The notes: generated by a model not told the origin, from the letters alone. A stretch of 64,000 nt of DNA from CADEED01 sp043747875 (GCA_043747875.1 JAYTOI010000009.1:62001-126000); one strand, 5' to 3'; shown: positions 39,566 to 48,392, counted from the stretch's first letter. Made by a program: numbers and translations.

Positions 39566-39891
39566 GCATCGAAGCCATTGCCGCGGTCGGCACTCAGCTG
39601 GCGACCGCCACGCCGGCGCTGACCACCACCAGCCTGGCGCCGCCGCCCGATCTCAACGCGCTCGGCGCGGATTCGGGTTTGTTCGAGCGCCTCGTGAATC
39701 AGCTCGGTGAGATCGACGCGGGCATGCAGGCCGGCAGCCGCAATGCCACCGAGCTCGCGCTCGGTCAGGCCGACAACCTGCACCAGACGATGATCGCCGG
39801 TGAACGCACGCGCCTGCAATTCGACCTCATGATGTCGATGCGCAATCGCGTGCTCGAGGCGTATCAGGAAATCATGCGGATGCAAGTGTAA
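39562..39891 (+). CDS. fliE: MS-ring/rod adaptor FliE
   Basis: 109 residues, normal length. The C-terminal half (TMIAGERTRLQFDLMMSMR followed by NRVLEAYQEIMRMQV) fits the conserved FliE helix pair that caps FliPQR and starts the rod. The N-terminus is low-complexity Thr/Ala/Pro. The order flgB-flgC-fliE-fliF supports the call. Confidence 0.87.
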   Translation: MSIEAIAAVGTQLATATPALTTTSLAPPPDLNALGADSGLFERLVNQLGEIDAGMQAGSRNATELALGQADNLHQTMIAGERTRLQFDLMMSMRNRVLEAYQEIMRMQV

Positions 39892-39903
39892 GGACTCGCA
39901 AAC

Positions 39904-41343
39904 ATGGCTCAATGGTTAGAGACGATGCCGACGCGCGTGCGCGTGCGCGTGGCGCTGGGACTCGGACTCGTCGTGATCCTCATCGCGACGATCTGGCTCG
40001 CATGGTGGGCGCTGCGCACGGAGTACTCCGTGCTCTTCAGCCGCCTCACCGAGAGTGACGCCGCGGCGATCGTGACGGAGCTCAAGAAGCAGAAGCTGGA
40101 ATATCGACTCGACGACGGCGGCACCGCCATCCGCGTGCCGGCGCAGCGCGTGCACGACGTGCGCCTCGCGTTGATGTCCAGCGGCACGCCGATCGCGGGC
40201 GGTGTCGGCTTCGAGATCTTCGACCGGCAGGGGCTCGGTGCCACGGAGCAATCGCAGCGCGTGTCGTTCCAGCGCGCGCTGCAGGGCGAGCTCGCTCGCA
40301 CGGTGGGCGCACTCGATGGCGTAGTCCAGGCGCGCGTGCATCTCGTGCTGCCCGAATCCACGCTGTTCCGCCGCGACCGCCAGGAAGCCCGCGCCTCGGT
40401 GAGCCTCAAGCTCGAGCCCGGCGTCGCGCTGTCGCGCGAGCAGATCTTCGGCATCCAGCGGCTCGTGGCCGCGGCCGTGTCCGGTCTCGATATCGGCCGT
40501 GTCGTCGTGACCGACCAGCACGGGATCACCCTGTCGGTGGCGGACGCGCTCACGGTAGGTGGGGCGACCGGGGAAGGCCGACTCGCGATGAAGCGCGAGG
40601 TGGAGGAGTACGTCGCGCGCAAGATCGTCGCGCTGCTCGACCGCGCCTACGGTCCCGGACGCGCCATCGTGAGCGTGGATGCGACGCTGAACTTCGACGA
40701 GGTGCGCCGCACCGTGCAGGACCTGCTGCCGGGCGGCTCGCAGGGCACGGTGCGCCGCCGCCGTCAAACTACCGGCGGGATCGCGACCGATCCGGCCTCC
40801 ACGTTCGAGGCCGCGACCGCCGCGGCCGCGCGCGGCACGACGGATACGGAGTACGACTTCGGCCGCAGCGTGGAGCAGGTGGTGGCCGCGCCGGGCGGTG
40901 TCACGCGCCTGTCGGTGGGTGTCATCGTGCCCGGCAACGTGGGCGTCGACACGCAGTCGCGCATCGAGGAGATCGTGCGTGTGGCCGCTGGCATCAGCGA
41001 GGAGCGCGGCGACATCGTCGTGGTGCAGAGCCTCGACGGTATCGCGGTGGACGACCAGCCGGCGATCCCGGCACTGGGCACCGCCTCCGCGCCGGTGGAT
41101 GTGGAGCAGGTCGCGCCGGTGCCCCATGTGGCCATGGCGGCCGTGGCGGCAGTGGCGCCTTGGTGGGGTCATTGGTACGCCTGGGCCGCGGGCGGTTTGC
41201 TGCTGTCGGGACTGGTGCTGGCGCTGACGCGCCGCGGCGGCGCAGCGGGGCGGCTGTCGGCAGAGGAGCGCGCACGCCTGCTCGCCGACGTGAAGTCCTC
41301 GCTCGAAGGCGGGCGCATGCGGCCGATGGGAGGCGCGCTGTGA
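39904..41343 (+). CDS. fliF: MS-ring protein FliF (short form)
   Basis: 479 residues against about 550 in well-studied species. An N-terminal membrane helix (LVVILIATIWLAWWAL), a YVLFSRL-like first ring-building segment (EYSVLFSRLTESDAAAIV), VARVHLVLPESTLFRR-type second motif (ARVHLVLPESTLFRRDRQEA) and a C-terminal membrane helix (WYAWAAGGLLLSGLVLAL) are present. The ending is a short tail (SAEERARLLADVKSSLEGG) where FliG normally docks. The missing length comes mostly from the periplasmic collar region and the tail. The reduced tail fits the reduced FliG downstream. Confidence 0.93.
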   Translation: MAQWLETMPTRVRVRVALGLGLVVILIATIWLAWWALRTEYSVLFSRLTESDAAAIVTELKKQKLEYRLDDGGTAIRVPAQRVHDVRLALMSSGTPIAGGVGFEIFDRQGLGATEQSQRVSFQRALQGELARTVGALDGVVQARVHLVLPESTLFRRDRQEARASVSLKLEPGVALSREQIFGIQRLVAAAVSGLDIGRVVVTDQHGITLSVADALTVGGATGEGRLAMKREVEEYVARKIVALLDRAYGPGRAIVSVDATLNFDEVRRTVQDLLPGGSQGTVRRRRQTTGGIATDPASTFEAATAAAARGTTDTEYDFGRSVEQVVAAPGGVTRLSVGVIVPGNVGVDTQSRIEEIVRVAAGISEERGDIVVVQSLDGIAVDDQPAIPALGTASAPVDVEQVAPVPHVAMAAVAAVAPWWGHWYAWAAGGLLLSGLVLALTRRGGAAGRLSAEERARLLADVKSSLEGGRMRPMGGAL

Positions 41344-41807
41344 GCCAGGACGAACTGCTCGAACGGCTCGCGCGTCTCGACGCAGGCGACCGCGCGTGGT
41401 TGTTAGGTGAGCTGCCGCCGGCGCTGCGCCGCGAGCTCGCCGGAATGCTGGCGGAGGACGATGCGGGCGCCACGCCGCCGGCCGCCGTACCCGCACCGGC
41501 GGTCTGGGAAGACCTGGCGCCGGAACACGTGGCGGACGCGCTCGAGCGTGAGCCCGCGTGGCTGGCGAGCGCCGCGACGCGTGCGGCGCAGACGCACTGG
41601 CGCGAGAAACTGCTGCAGTCCATGAGTGCGCGCCGCCGCCAGGAGATCCAGCTCGCGGACCGCTCCGGCCGTCCGCTGGCCGCACGCGCGGCGCGTATCG
41701 TGCTAGCGGGCGTGCGCGCGCGCGTCGAAAGCGGCCAGACCAAGGCGGTCGCTCCGCGCTCGAAGTTCGCGTCGTTGGTCGACCAGATGCGCAGCCGACT
41801 CGCATGA
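41340..41807 (+). CDS. Truncated FliG-like protein
   Basis: 155 residues, starting at a GTG that overlaps the fliF stop, and followed by fliH: exactly the slot of fliG, which usually has about 330 residues. By eye, THWREKLLQSMSARRRQEI aligns with the FliG C-terminal segment PLREKFLRNMSQRAADIL. Further on, ARIVLAGVRARVESG aligns with AILLIVRRLAETG. A short N-terminal helical part (DELLERLARLDAGDRAWLL) may bind FliF. Charged torque residues seem only partly kept (Arg at the K264 and R281 positions, one Asp for D288/D289, E. coli numbering). The alignment is manual and the identity moderate; the position makes a reduced FliG the best explanation. Confidence 0.55.
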   Translation: MSQDELLERLARLDAGDRAWLLGELPPALRRELAGMLAEDDAGATPPAAVPAPAVWEDLAPEHVADALEREPAWLASAATRAAQTHWREKLLQSMSARRRQEIQLADRSGRPLAARAARIVLAGVRARVESGQTKAVAPRSKFASLVDQMRSRLA

Positions 41808-42559
41808 TCCTGCGCGACGCCATCTTCTCGGTCGAACGGCGGCACCTCGGCGCGCAGCCTGCGGCGCCGGTGTCGGCGTCGGTCGCGCACGAACATGCGC
41901 TGTACGAAGTGCGCGAGCCGGTCGCGAGCTACGAGGCGCGCGTGCCCGAGCCAGCGCCGCTGTCCTCCGACCACGTCGCGAGCTGGCTCGTGACGCAGGA
42001 TGGCGCCACGCGCACGGCGCTCGCGTCGTTGCTTTCCGAGGAGCTCGCCGTGGTGCGCGAGGCGGCGCGCACCGAGGGCTACGAGCGCGGCCACACCGAG
42101 GCCATGAATGACGCGCGCGAGAAGGTGCGGCACGCCATCATGGCCCTCGAAGAGTTGAATGTGTCCGCCGAGCAGGCGTTCGCCTCCGAGCTCGCGCAGC
42201 TCGGCGATGCCTGCGCCGACATGATCGCGGAAGCGTTCTGCAAGCTCGCGGGCACGCAGCTCGCGACGCGCGAGGCCATCGTTGGCTGCGTCGGCGAGGT
42301 GCTCAAACGCGTACGCGAGGAGCGTGAGCTGCGCATCCACGTGAACCCGGCGGATCTGCCGGTGTTGCGCTCCGCGGAAGCGGGCATCGCCGCGAGCCTG
42401 CCGGGCCGCCAGTTCTCGCTGATTGCGGATGGCCGTGTCGAGACCGGCGGTTGCATCGTCGAGTCGGCGCTCGGCAGTCTCGACGGCCGCCTCGAGGTGC
42501 AGCTCGCCGAGCTGTGCGCGACGCTGCGCGCCGCGAAGAATGGCGCGGCCGCCCCATGA
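41804..42559 (+). CDS. fliH: Export ATPase regulator FliH
   Basis: 251 residues. A variable N-terminus leads to a charged coiled coil (GYERGHTEAMNDAREKVRH) and the conserved C-terminal domain ending in GRVETGGCIVESALGSLDGR. FliH dimers hold FliI at the export gate and tie it to the C ring. The ATG overlaps the preceding stop (ATGA), and the stop overlaps fliI. Confidence 0.9.
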   Translation: MILRDAIFSVERRHLGAQPAAPVSASVAHEHALYEVREPVASYEARVPEPAPLSSDHVASWLVTQDGATRTALASLLSEELAVVREAARTEGYERGHTEAMNDAREKVRHAIMALEELNVSAEQAFASELAQLGDACADMIAEAFCKLAGTQLATREAIVGCVGEVLKRVREERELRIHVNPADLPVLRSAEAGIAASLPGRQFSLIADGRVETGGCIVESALGSLDGRLEVQLAELCATLRAAKNGAAAP

Positions 42560-43956
42560 GTCGCGCGGCCAATTACCTCGATTTCAACCGCAGCCGCCTG
42601 GCCGCGATGGCGGAGCGCATTCGTGGCGGTGACTGGGTGCGCCGCATCGGACGCATCGTGCGTTTCGTGGGTCTCACGGTCGAGTCGACCGGACCCGACG
42701 CGCGCGTCGGCGAAATCTGCGAGATTCATGCGCGCGGGCGTCGCGGTGTGACGCTGGCCGAGGTGGTCGGCTTCTCGGATCATCGCGTACTGCTCATGCC
42801 GTTCGGCGACCTGCAGGGCATCGAGATCGGCAGCGAGGTCATCGCCACGGGACGCAGCGCCGACGTCGCGGTGGGCGAGGAGTTGTTGGGTCGCGTCATC
42901 GACGGCTTCGGCCAGCCGCTCGACGACACACCGCTGCAGCCCCCCGCGCGCCGGCACACGCTCTATCCGCCGCCCATCAATCCCCTGCACCGCGGCATGG
43001 TGCGCGAGGTGCTCGAGACCGGTATCCGCGCCATCGACACGCTGCTCACGCTCGGCCGCGGCCAACGCGTCGGCATCTTCGCCGGCAGCGGCGTGGGCAA
43101 GAGCACCGTGCTCGGCATGCTGGCGCGCGAAGTGCGCGCCGACGTGTCGGTGATCGCATTGATCGGCGAGCGTGGGCGTGAAGTACGCGCGTTCGTCGAA
43201 GAGGGTCTGTCCGAGGAATCCAGATCGCGTTCAGTGGTGGTCGCCGCGACGTCGGACCAGCCTCCGCTGGTTCGGCGTCGCGCGGCCTTTTTGGCCACGG
43301 CGGTCGCCGAGTACTTCCGCGAACAAGGGCTGAATGTATGCCTGACCATGGACTCGATCACGCGCGTGGCCATGGCCCAGCGCGAGATCGGTCTCGCCGC
43401 GGGCGAGCTGCCGACGGCGCGCGGCTACACACCCTCGGTGTTCACGCTGCTGCCGCGCCTGCTCGAACGCGGCGGCGTGCGCAATGCCGGCGGCTCGCTG
43501 ACGGCGCTGTACACGGTGCTCGTCGAAGGCGATGACGTGAACGAGCCGATCTCCGATTCGGTGCGCTCCATCCTCGACGGCCACATCGTGCTGACGCGCG
43601 ACATCGCGCATCGCGGCCGCTATCCAGCCATCGACGTGCCGCGCAGCATCAGCCGACTCGCCAGCGGCCTGGTGAGCAAGCGCGAGCATGCCGTGGTGAC
43701 CGACGCGGTCAAACTCATCTCCACCTTCGAGAGCTCGCGCGATCTCATCGAAGTGGGCGCCTATCGCGCCGGCACGACGCCCACCGTCGACCGCGCCATC
43801 CAGCTCAACGCGGCGCTCGAGCAATTCCTCGCGCAGCGTCCCGACGAAACCGAATCGCGCGCCGACGCCTGTGCGCGCCTCGAGCGGCTGTTGGCCGCCG
43901 AGGTGCAGGACTCGAAGGCCAAACTACCGCGTCCGACCGTGGCGGGGTCCGCATGA
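42556..43956 (+). CDS. fliI: Flagellum-specific export ATPase FliI
   Basis: 466 residues. Walker A is AGSGVGKST (176-184), the Walker B Asp is in CLTMDSITR (D266), and GERGREVRAFVEE and ARGYTPSVF are characteristic of flagellar/T3SS ATPases of the F1-beta family. It unfolds and releases export substrates at the FlhA ring. All catalytic motifs appear intact, so the export machine should be active. ATGA overlaps at both ends. Confidence 0.96.
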   Translation: MSRAANYLDFNRSRLAAMAERIRGGDWVRRIGRIVRFVGLTVESTGPDARVGEICEIHARGRRGVTLAEVVGFSDHRVLLMPFGDLQGIEIGSEVIATGRSADVAVGEELLGRVIDGFGQPLDDTPLQPPARRHTLYPPPINPLHRGMVREVLETGIRAIDTLLTLGRGQRVGIFAGSGVGKSTVLGMLAREVRADVSVIALIGERGREVRAFVEEGLSEESRSRSVVVAATSDQPPLVRRRAAFLATAVAEYFREQGLNVCLTMDSITRVAMAQREIGLAAGELPTARGYTPSVFTLLPRLLERGGVRNAGGSLTALYTVLVEGDDVNEPISDSVRSILDGHIVLTRDIAHRGRYPAIDVPRSISRLASGLVSKREHAVVTDAVKLISTFESSRDLIEVGAYRAGTTPTVDRAIQLNAALEQFLAQRPDETESRADACARLERLLAAEVQDSKAKLPRPTVAGSA

Positions 43957-44408
43957 TCGACCGCAAGCGCAAGCGCCTCGAGCTGCTGCGCCGCCTGCGC
44001 GAGATGGGCGTCGAGGAGGCGCGCGCCGATCACGTCGCCGCGCAGACCGAGCTCGATGAGCGGCGCGAGCAGGCGGACGGCACCGAAAACCGGCTCAAGG
44101 CGCTCGATGACTGGACTGTGGAGCAGATCGCGCGCGGCGCGCCGCTCATTCCCGAAGTGCTGCACCAGGCCGGGCTGTATCGGGGCGTGGAACAGCTCAC
44201 GCTCGAAGAGCAGCGCGCGCAGGAAGCCGAGTCGCGCGACCGCACCGAGGCCGCCCGCGGCGTGCTCACGGCGCGCTTCGAGGAGCTGTCGGTGGTCGAA
44301 CGGCTCGCGACCCGACACGCGCGCGTGCGCACTGATGAGGAAATCCGCTCGGGGTTCGTCGCGCTCGACGAGGCCGGCCTGCAACGCAAACTTGGAATGA
44401 AGGAGTAA
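43953..44408 (+). CDS. fliJ: FliJ-like export stalk protein
   Basis: 151 residues, almost entirely charged helix (KRKRLELLRRLREMGVEEAR, EQLTLEEQRAQEAESRDR) with no membrane segment, as expected for the FliJ coiled coil that turns inside the FliI ring. Sequence conservation in this family is low, so the call rests on the coiled-coil nature, size and position after fliI with an ATGA overlap. TAA stop, then two bases to flgD. Confidence 0.75.
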   Translation: MIDRKRKRLELLRRLREMGVEEARADHVAAQTELDERREQADGTENRLKALDDWTVEQIARGAPLIPEVLHQAGLYRGVEQLTLEEQRAQEAESRDRTEAARGVLTARFEELSVVERLATRHARVRTDEEIRSGFVALDEAGLQRKLGMKE

Positions 44409-44410
44409 AC

Positions 44411-44836
44411 ATGGCGATCGAGGCAATCGGACTATCGGAGCAGCCCACGGGCAACGTGCCGGAAAGCGCGACCGTGAGCCAGGAGCAATTCATGAAGATC
44501 CTGCTCACGCAGCTGCGGTTCCAGGACCCGCTGAAGCCCATGGACAACCAGCAGTTCGTTGCGCAGCTCGCGCAGTTCAGCGCGCTCGAGATCAACCGCC
44601 AGCAGAGCCTGAAGATCGACACGCTGCTCGAGGTGCAGGCTGGCGCGCAGGCGCTGGGCCTCATCGGCCGCGAGGTGGACGCACTCGGGCCGAACGGAGA
44701 GGTGCTCGGCACGGGCGAGGTGATCGCGGTGTCGTTCCGGACCGGCGAGCCGATGCTGACGCTCAGGAATGCAGGCAGCCAGTTCACCACCGACGTACGG
44801 ATCGCCAATGTGCAGCTCGTGAGGGAGGGAACCTGA
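44411..44836 (+). CDS. flgD: Hook cap protein FlgD (short form)
   Basis: 141 residues. TVSQEQFMKILLTQLRFQDP and PMDNQQFVAQLAQFSALE are the highly conserved FlgD N-terminus. The C-terminal Ig/tudor-like part found in ~220-residue FlgD is largely missing, leaving one short beta region (IGREVDALGPNGEVLGTG). Short FlgD forms are known. AGGAG lies well placed before the ATG. Confidence 0.92.
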   Translation: MAIEAIGLSEQPTGNVPESATVSQEQFMKILLTQLRFQDPLKPMDNQQFVAQLAQFSALEINRQQSLKIDTLLEVQAGAQALGLIGREVDALGPNGEVLGTGEVIAVSFRTGEPMLTLRNAGSQFTTDVRIANVQLVREGT

Positions 44837-46041
44837 TGTTAGGCACCATCTACGTCGGCCTCGCCGGAATGAATGCCTATTCCAGGGGCCTCGACATCAT
44901 CAGCAACAACGTCGCCAACCTGAACACCACCGGCTTCAAGTCCTCGTCCGGAACGTTCAGCGACGTGGTCAATCGCAACAGCGGGGGCGCCACGCGCGGC
45001 AGCCCGGGCACGGGAATGAGTGGCGCGGGCGTGCAGGTCAGCGACGAGGAGCTCAATCTGAAGCAGGGCGACCGGCAGGCGACCTCGGACCAGTTCGATG
45101 CCGCGGTCTTCGGCAATGGCTTCTTCGTGCTCGAGCGCGACGGTCAGCGCTACTACACGCGCGCCGGAGATTTCGAGCTCAAGGACGGCGTGCTCGTCGA
45201 GAAGCGTACCGGCGCAAAAGTGATGATGAGCAACTCGGGCTCCTCGATGGGCGAGCTGAATGTCGATGCGTACCGCGTGTCCCAGCCGCAGGCAACCACC
45301 GAGGTGAAGATCGCGGGAAATCTCGCGCGCACCGGCACGGAGTCGCCGAGCGACCTCACGATTGCGGTGCACGACTCTTCGGGCAATACCACGGACGTCA
45401 AGCTGCACCTGGTGCGCAATGGCGAGAATCCATTGCTGTGGGCGGTCAGTGTGCTCGACAAGGACAACCAGACGATCGGATCCGGCTCGCTGCTGTTCAA
45501 TGCGGACGGTACGCCCGCGGCTGAGAACACGGCCATCACCGTGACCGTCACGCCTGAGGGTCTGCCGGCATTCACGTTCACGCTGAGCTTCGGCACGGCC
45601 GGCACCTATGGAGGTGCGACCAGCCTGGTCAACAACGGCAACTCGGCGCTCAGCCTGCTCAAGAAAGACGGACGCGCCCTCGGAATCGCCGGCACCTACC
45701 TGTTCGACGAGCGCGGCAACCTCGAGATCACGTATACGAACACCGAGAAGCAGAAGATCGGCCGTCTGGTGCTCGCGCGGGTCGACTCCGGCGCTGATCT
45801 CACTTCGATCGGCGATGGCCTGTATGTCATGAAGGAGGGCAGCTCGCCGCGGCTGTCGGCGGCGATGGAGCAGGGACTCGGCACCGTCCAGGGCGGCAAC
45901 GTCGAGCTGTCGAACGTGGTGCTCACGGATGAATTCACGCAGCTCATCATCATCCAGCGCGGCTATCAGGCCTGCTCGCAGATGACTTCGGTAGCGAACG
46001 AGATGATGCAGCAATTGCTCGCCATGCAGGGCGGCAAGTGA
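44836..46041 (+). CDS. flgE: Hook protein FlgE
   Basis: 401 residues, normal hook length. MLGTIYVGLAGMNAYSRGLD and ISNNVANLNTTGFKSS at the N-terminus, GNGFFVLERDGQRYYTRAGD in the middle and VVLTDEFTQLIIIQRGYQA at the C-terminus are FlgE hallmarks. It should polymerise into a hook beyond the outer membrane, yet no FlgK, FlgL or filament gene follows. It starts at ATG in TGATG, sharing one base with the flgD stop. Confidence 0.95.
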   Translation: MLGTIYVGLAGMNAYSRGLDIISNNVANLNTTGFKSSSGTFSDVVNRNSGGATRGSPGTGMSGAGVQVSDEELNLKQGDRQATSDQFDAAVFGNGFFVLERDGQRYYTRAGDFELKDGVLVEKRTGAKVMMSNSGSSMGELNVDAYRVSQPQATTEVKIAGNLARTGTESPSDLTIAVHDSSGNTTDVKLHLVRNGENPLLWAVSVLDKDNQTIGSGSLLFNADGTPAAENTAITVTVTPEGLPAFTFTLSFGTAGTYGGATSLVNNGNSALSLLKKDGRALGIAGTYLFDERGNLEITYTNTEKQKIGRLVLARVDSGADLTSIGDGLYVMKEGSSPRLSAAMEQGLGTVQGGNVELSNVVLTDEFTQLIIIQRGYQACSQMTSVANEMMQQLLAMQGGK

Positions 46042-46865
46042 ATACGCCCATCCACTCACAGCCCTTGCTCGTCCTCGGCGATCGCCGGCGCGAAGCGGTG
46101 CTCTCACGCGCGCGCGATGGGGCGCGGCGCTGGCGCGAGTCCTGGGCGCCAGCTGCCGCGGACACCTTCGAGCTGCAGTGCGAGCCGCCCGCGGCGGGTG
46201 GATTCGCGGGCGCGGTGGCGTCGGTCACGACGAGCTGCTGGGCCATCGACCGCGGCGCCGAGCGCATCGCGGTGTTGTTGCTGCCGCATTCCACATTCGT
46301 GTGGTGCGTGCTGGAAGCCGGAGCCACCACGTCCGACCCGGGCGGGGATCCTGCCGCCGACTCCCTCGCGGGCCAACTGGAGCGTGAAGTCGCGCATTCA
46401 CTGGCGGCGCAGCTGTGCGGCGATGGCACGCTGGTCGCGAGCCGTGTCGGCGCCGATGCGCTGGCGGAGTGGTCGCGTCACGCGCGCGCCTGGTCATTGC
46501 ACGCCCGGAGTGGCGCGGGGCGTTCGTTCACGCTGCTGCTGGCCGCGACGTGCGTCGAGGCACTGGCACCCACCCGCGGTGTCACGGGTGGTCACGCACT
46601 GCGGCCCCGCCGCGAGGCCATCGGCGAAAACCTGCTGTCGCTGCGCGCCATCGTCGGCGACACCTCCCTGTCGGTGGGCGATCTTGCCGCGCTCGCGCTC
46701 GACGACGTACTGGTGCTCGACCAGCGTCTGGCCGAGCCCATAGCGATCGTCTCGCGCACCACCGGGACCGCGGTTGCGGCTGGCAATCTCGGCCGTAGCG
46801 GCGCACGCCGGGCTATCAAGGTTTCCGGTCCCGCCTCACACGGCGCGGGCGCGCACAAGAATTGA
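46038..46865 (+). CDS. FliM/SctQ-like protein with C-terminal SPOA domain
   Basis: 275 residues from a GTG that overlaps the flgE stop. It stands where fliM is expected, directly before fliN. The last ~75 residues (about 191-265: IGENLLSLRAIVGDTSLSVG, DVLVLDQRLAEPIAI) have the SPOA pattern shared by FliM, FliN and SctQ. The N-terminus lacks the short CheY-binding peptide (LSQxEIDALL type), and no GGxG middle-domain motif is visible, so it looks closer to a T3SS SctQ layout than to a classical FliM. It should form part of a C ring or sorting platform; the exact class is inference. Confidence 0.6.
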   Translation: MNTPIHSQPLLVLGDRRREAVLSRARDGARRWRESWAPAAADTFELQCEPPAAGGFAGAVASVTTSCWAIDRGAERIAVLLLPHSTFVWCVLEAGATTSDPGGDPAADSLAGQLEREVAHSLAAQLCGDGTLVASRVGADALAEWSRHARAWSLHARSGAGRSFTLLLAATCVEALAPTRGVTGGHALRPRREAIGENLLSLRAIVGDTSLSVGDLAALALDDVLVLDQRLAEPIAIVSRTTGTAVAAGNLGRSGARRAIKVSGPASHGAGAHKN

Positions 46866-46875
46866 GGAGAAATAC

Positions 46876-47187
46876 ATGAATTCGAAAGTGGTGAACAGTA
46901 TCGATCTGCCCATCCTGCATTCGGGTGGCTTGGCCTCGCAGTCGCGCGTGGGCGAACGCATGGATCTTGTCGAGCACGTGAAGGTCCGCGTCACCGTAAC
47001 GCTCGGTGAAACCGAGATTCCGATCGCGCGCCTGTTCGAGCTCGGCGGTGGCGACGTGCTGACCCTCGACCGGGAAGCGGACGCGCCGGTGGACATCCGC
47101 GTCAACGATCGCCTGATCGCGCGCGGCACACTGGTCGCGGTGGGCGACCAATTCGGCGTGCGCATCACCGAGATCGAAGCGAAGTAG
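46876..47187 (+). CDS. fliN: C-ring protein FliN
   Basis: 103 residues. VKVRVTVTLGETEIPIARLF, LGGGDVLTLDREADAPVDI and RLIARGTLVAVGDQFGVRIT form a complete SPOA domain in classic FliN form. It would dimerise with the SPOA domain of the preceding protein and receive FliH. GAGGAGA precedes the ATG. Confidence 0.94.
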   Translation: MNSKVVNSIDLPILHSGGLASQSRVGERMDLVEHVKVRVTVTLGETEIPIARLFELGGGDVLTLDREADAPVDIRVNDRLIARGTLVAVGDQFGVRITEIEAK

Positions 47188-47631
47188 ATGGGGACGCCCC
47201 CCGTATGCATCGGGGCCGCGCTGGCGATGTTCGCCACGCTTGCGGCACGCGCCGAGGAGGCCGCCAGACAAGCCGGCTCTGTAAAGAACGGCGCGCAGAA
47301 GCTGCGCGATCTCGGTCTGGCAGGCGGATCCGTCGAAGGACCGGGCGTCGGGCGACTGCTGCTCGCCTTCGTGCTGGTCGCCGCGCTCGCGTGGGGCGCC
47401 ACCTGGGTGCTCAAGCGCTACGGGTTCCGGTCCGGCCGCGCGGCGGCGGGCGGCGCATCGCCGATCCGGCATCTGTCGCGCGGCGCTTTGCCCGGCGGCA
47501 TTGCGTGTCATGTCGTCGAAGCACAGGGCCGCCAGGTGTTGATCACCGTCACGCGTCACGGCGTGACTTCGCTGCTGTTGGGCGACGCGGTCGCGCCGCC
47601 GCCGCCGACCAGTGCCGCGAGCGCTCCATGA
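47188..47631 (+). CDS. fliO: Export gate assembly protein FliO
   Basis: 147 residues. One clear membrane helix (RLLLAFVLVAALAWGATWVL) followed by a small cytoplasmic domain with HLSRGALPGGIACHVVEAQG and VLITVTRHGVTSLLLGD, the usual FliO shape. It helps assemble FliP into the gate. It begins immediately after the fliN stop and overlaps fliP (ATGA). Weakly conserved family; position between fliN and fliP is decisive. Confidence 0.82.
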   Translation: MGTPPVCIGAALAMFATLAARAEEAARQAGSVKNGAQKLRDLGLAGGSVEGPGVGRLLLAFVLVAALAWGATWVLKRYGFRSGRAAAGGASPIRHLSRGALPGGIACHVVEAQGRQVLITVTRHGVTSLLLGDAVAPPPPTSAASAP

Positions 47632-48383
47632 GCCGGCGTGCTGGAAAGACCTGGGCGTTGCTGCTGCCGGCGGGGTTGTTAGTTGCGGGCGCGGCCCTCG
47701 GCGCCGATGCCGCGGTCGGCGCGCCGCTGTCGATCACCATCGACCCGAAAGGCGGAGCCGTGTCCGATGCGCTGCGCATCGTCATGCTGCTCACGCTGCT
47801 GGCAGTGCTGCCCGCGGTGCTCATCGCGATGACCTCGTTCACGCGCACGATCATCGTTCTGTCCATGCTGCGTCACGCATTCGGCATGCAGGACACGCCG
47901 CCCAACATGGTGCTCGTGAGCCTGGCGCTGTTCCTCACGCTGTTCACGATGGCGCCGTCTTTCAAGACGGCCTACGAGAACGGCATCCGGCCCATGGCGG
48001 ACAACACCATCACGATGGAATCCGCCGTCGCGCAAACCGTCAAGCCGCTGCGCGAATTCATGATCCGCCAGACGCGCGAGAAGGACCTCGCACTGATCCT
48101 CGAGATCGCCAAGGTCGACGTGCCGGATTCCATCGAGGAGGTGTCGACCATTCACATAGTGCCGGCCTTCCTGTTGAGCGAGCTCAAAACCGCGTTCACC
48201 ATCGGCTTCGTGATCTTCCTGCCGTTCCTGCTGCTCGATCTCGTGGTGTCGAGCATTCTCATGTCCATGGGCATGCTCATGGTGCCGCCGACCATCATCT
48301 CGCTGCCGCTCAAGGTGCTGATGTTCGTGCTCATCGACGGTTGGGGGCTCATCGTCCGCTCGTTGCTCGGCAGCTTCCACTAG
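47628..48383 (+). CDS. fliP: Flagellar export gate protein FliP
   Basis: 251 residues with an N-terminal signal-like helix and four membrane helices. AMTSFTRTIIVLSMLRHAFG and QDTPPNMVLVSLALFLTLF, then PAFLLSELKTAFTIGF and GMLMVPPTIISLPLKVLMFV, are signature FliP stretches. It forms the core of the FliPQR gate. In most genomes fliQ follows; here fliQ lies 18 kb upstream at the head of the cluster. Confidence 0.96.
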   Translation: MSRRAGKTWALLLPAGLLVAGAALGADAAVGAPLSITIDPKGGAVSDALRIVMLLTLLAVLPAVLIAMTSFTRTIIVLSMLRHAFGMQDTPPNMVLVSLALFLTLFTMAPSFKTAYENGIRPMADNTITMESAVAQTVKPLREFMIRQTREKDLALILEIAKVDVPDSIEEVSTIHIVPAFLLSELKTAFTIGFVIFLPFLLLDLVVSSILMSMGMLMVPPTIISLPLKVLMFVLIDGWGLIVRSLLGSFH

Positions 48384-48392
48384 AGGGCTTCC

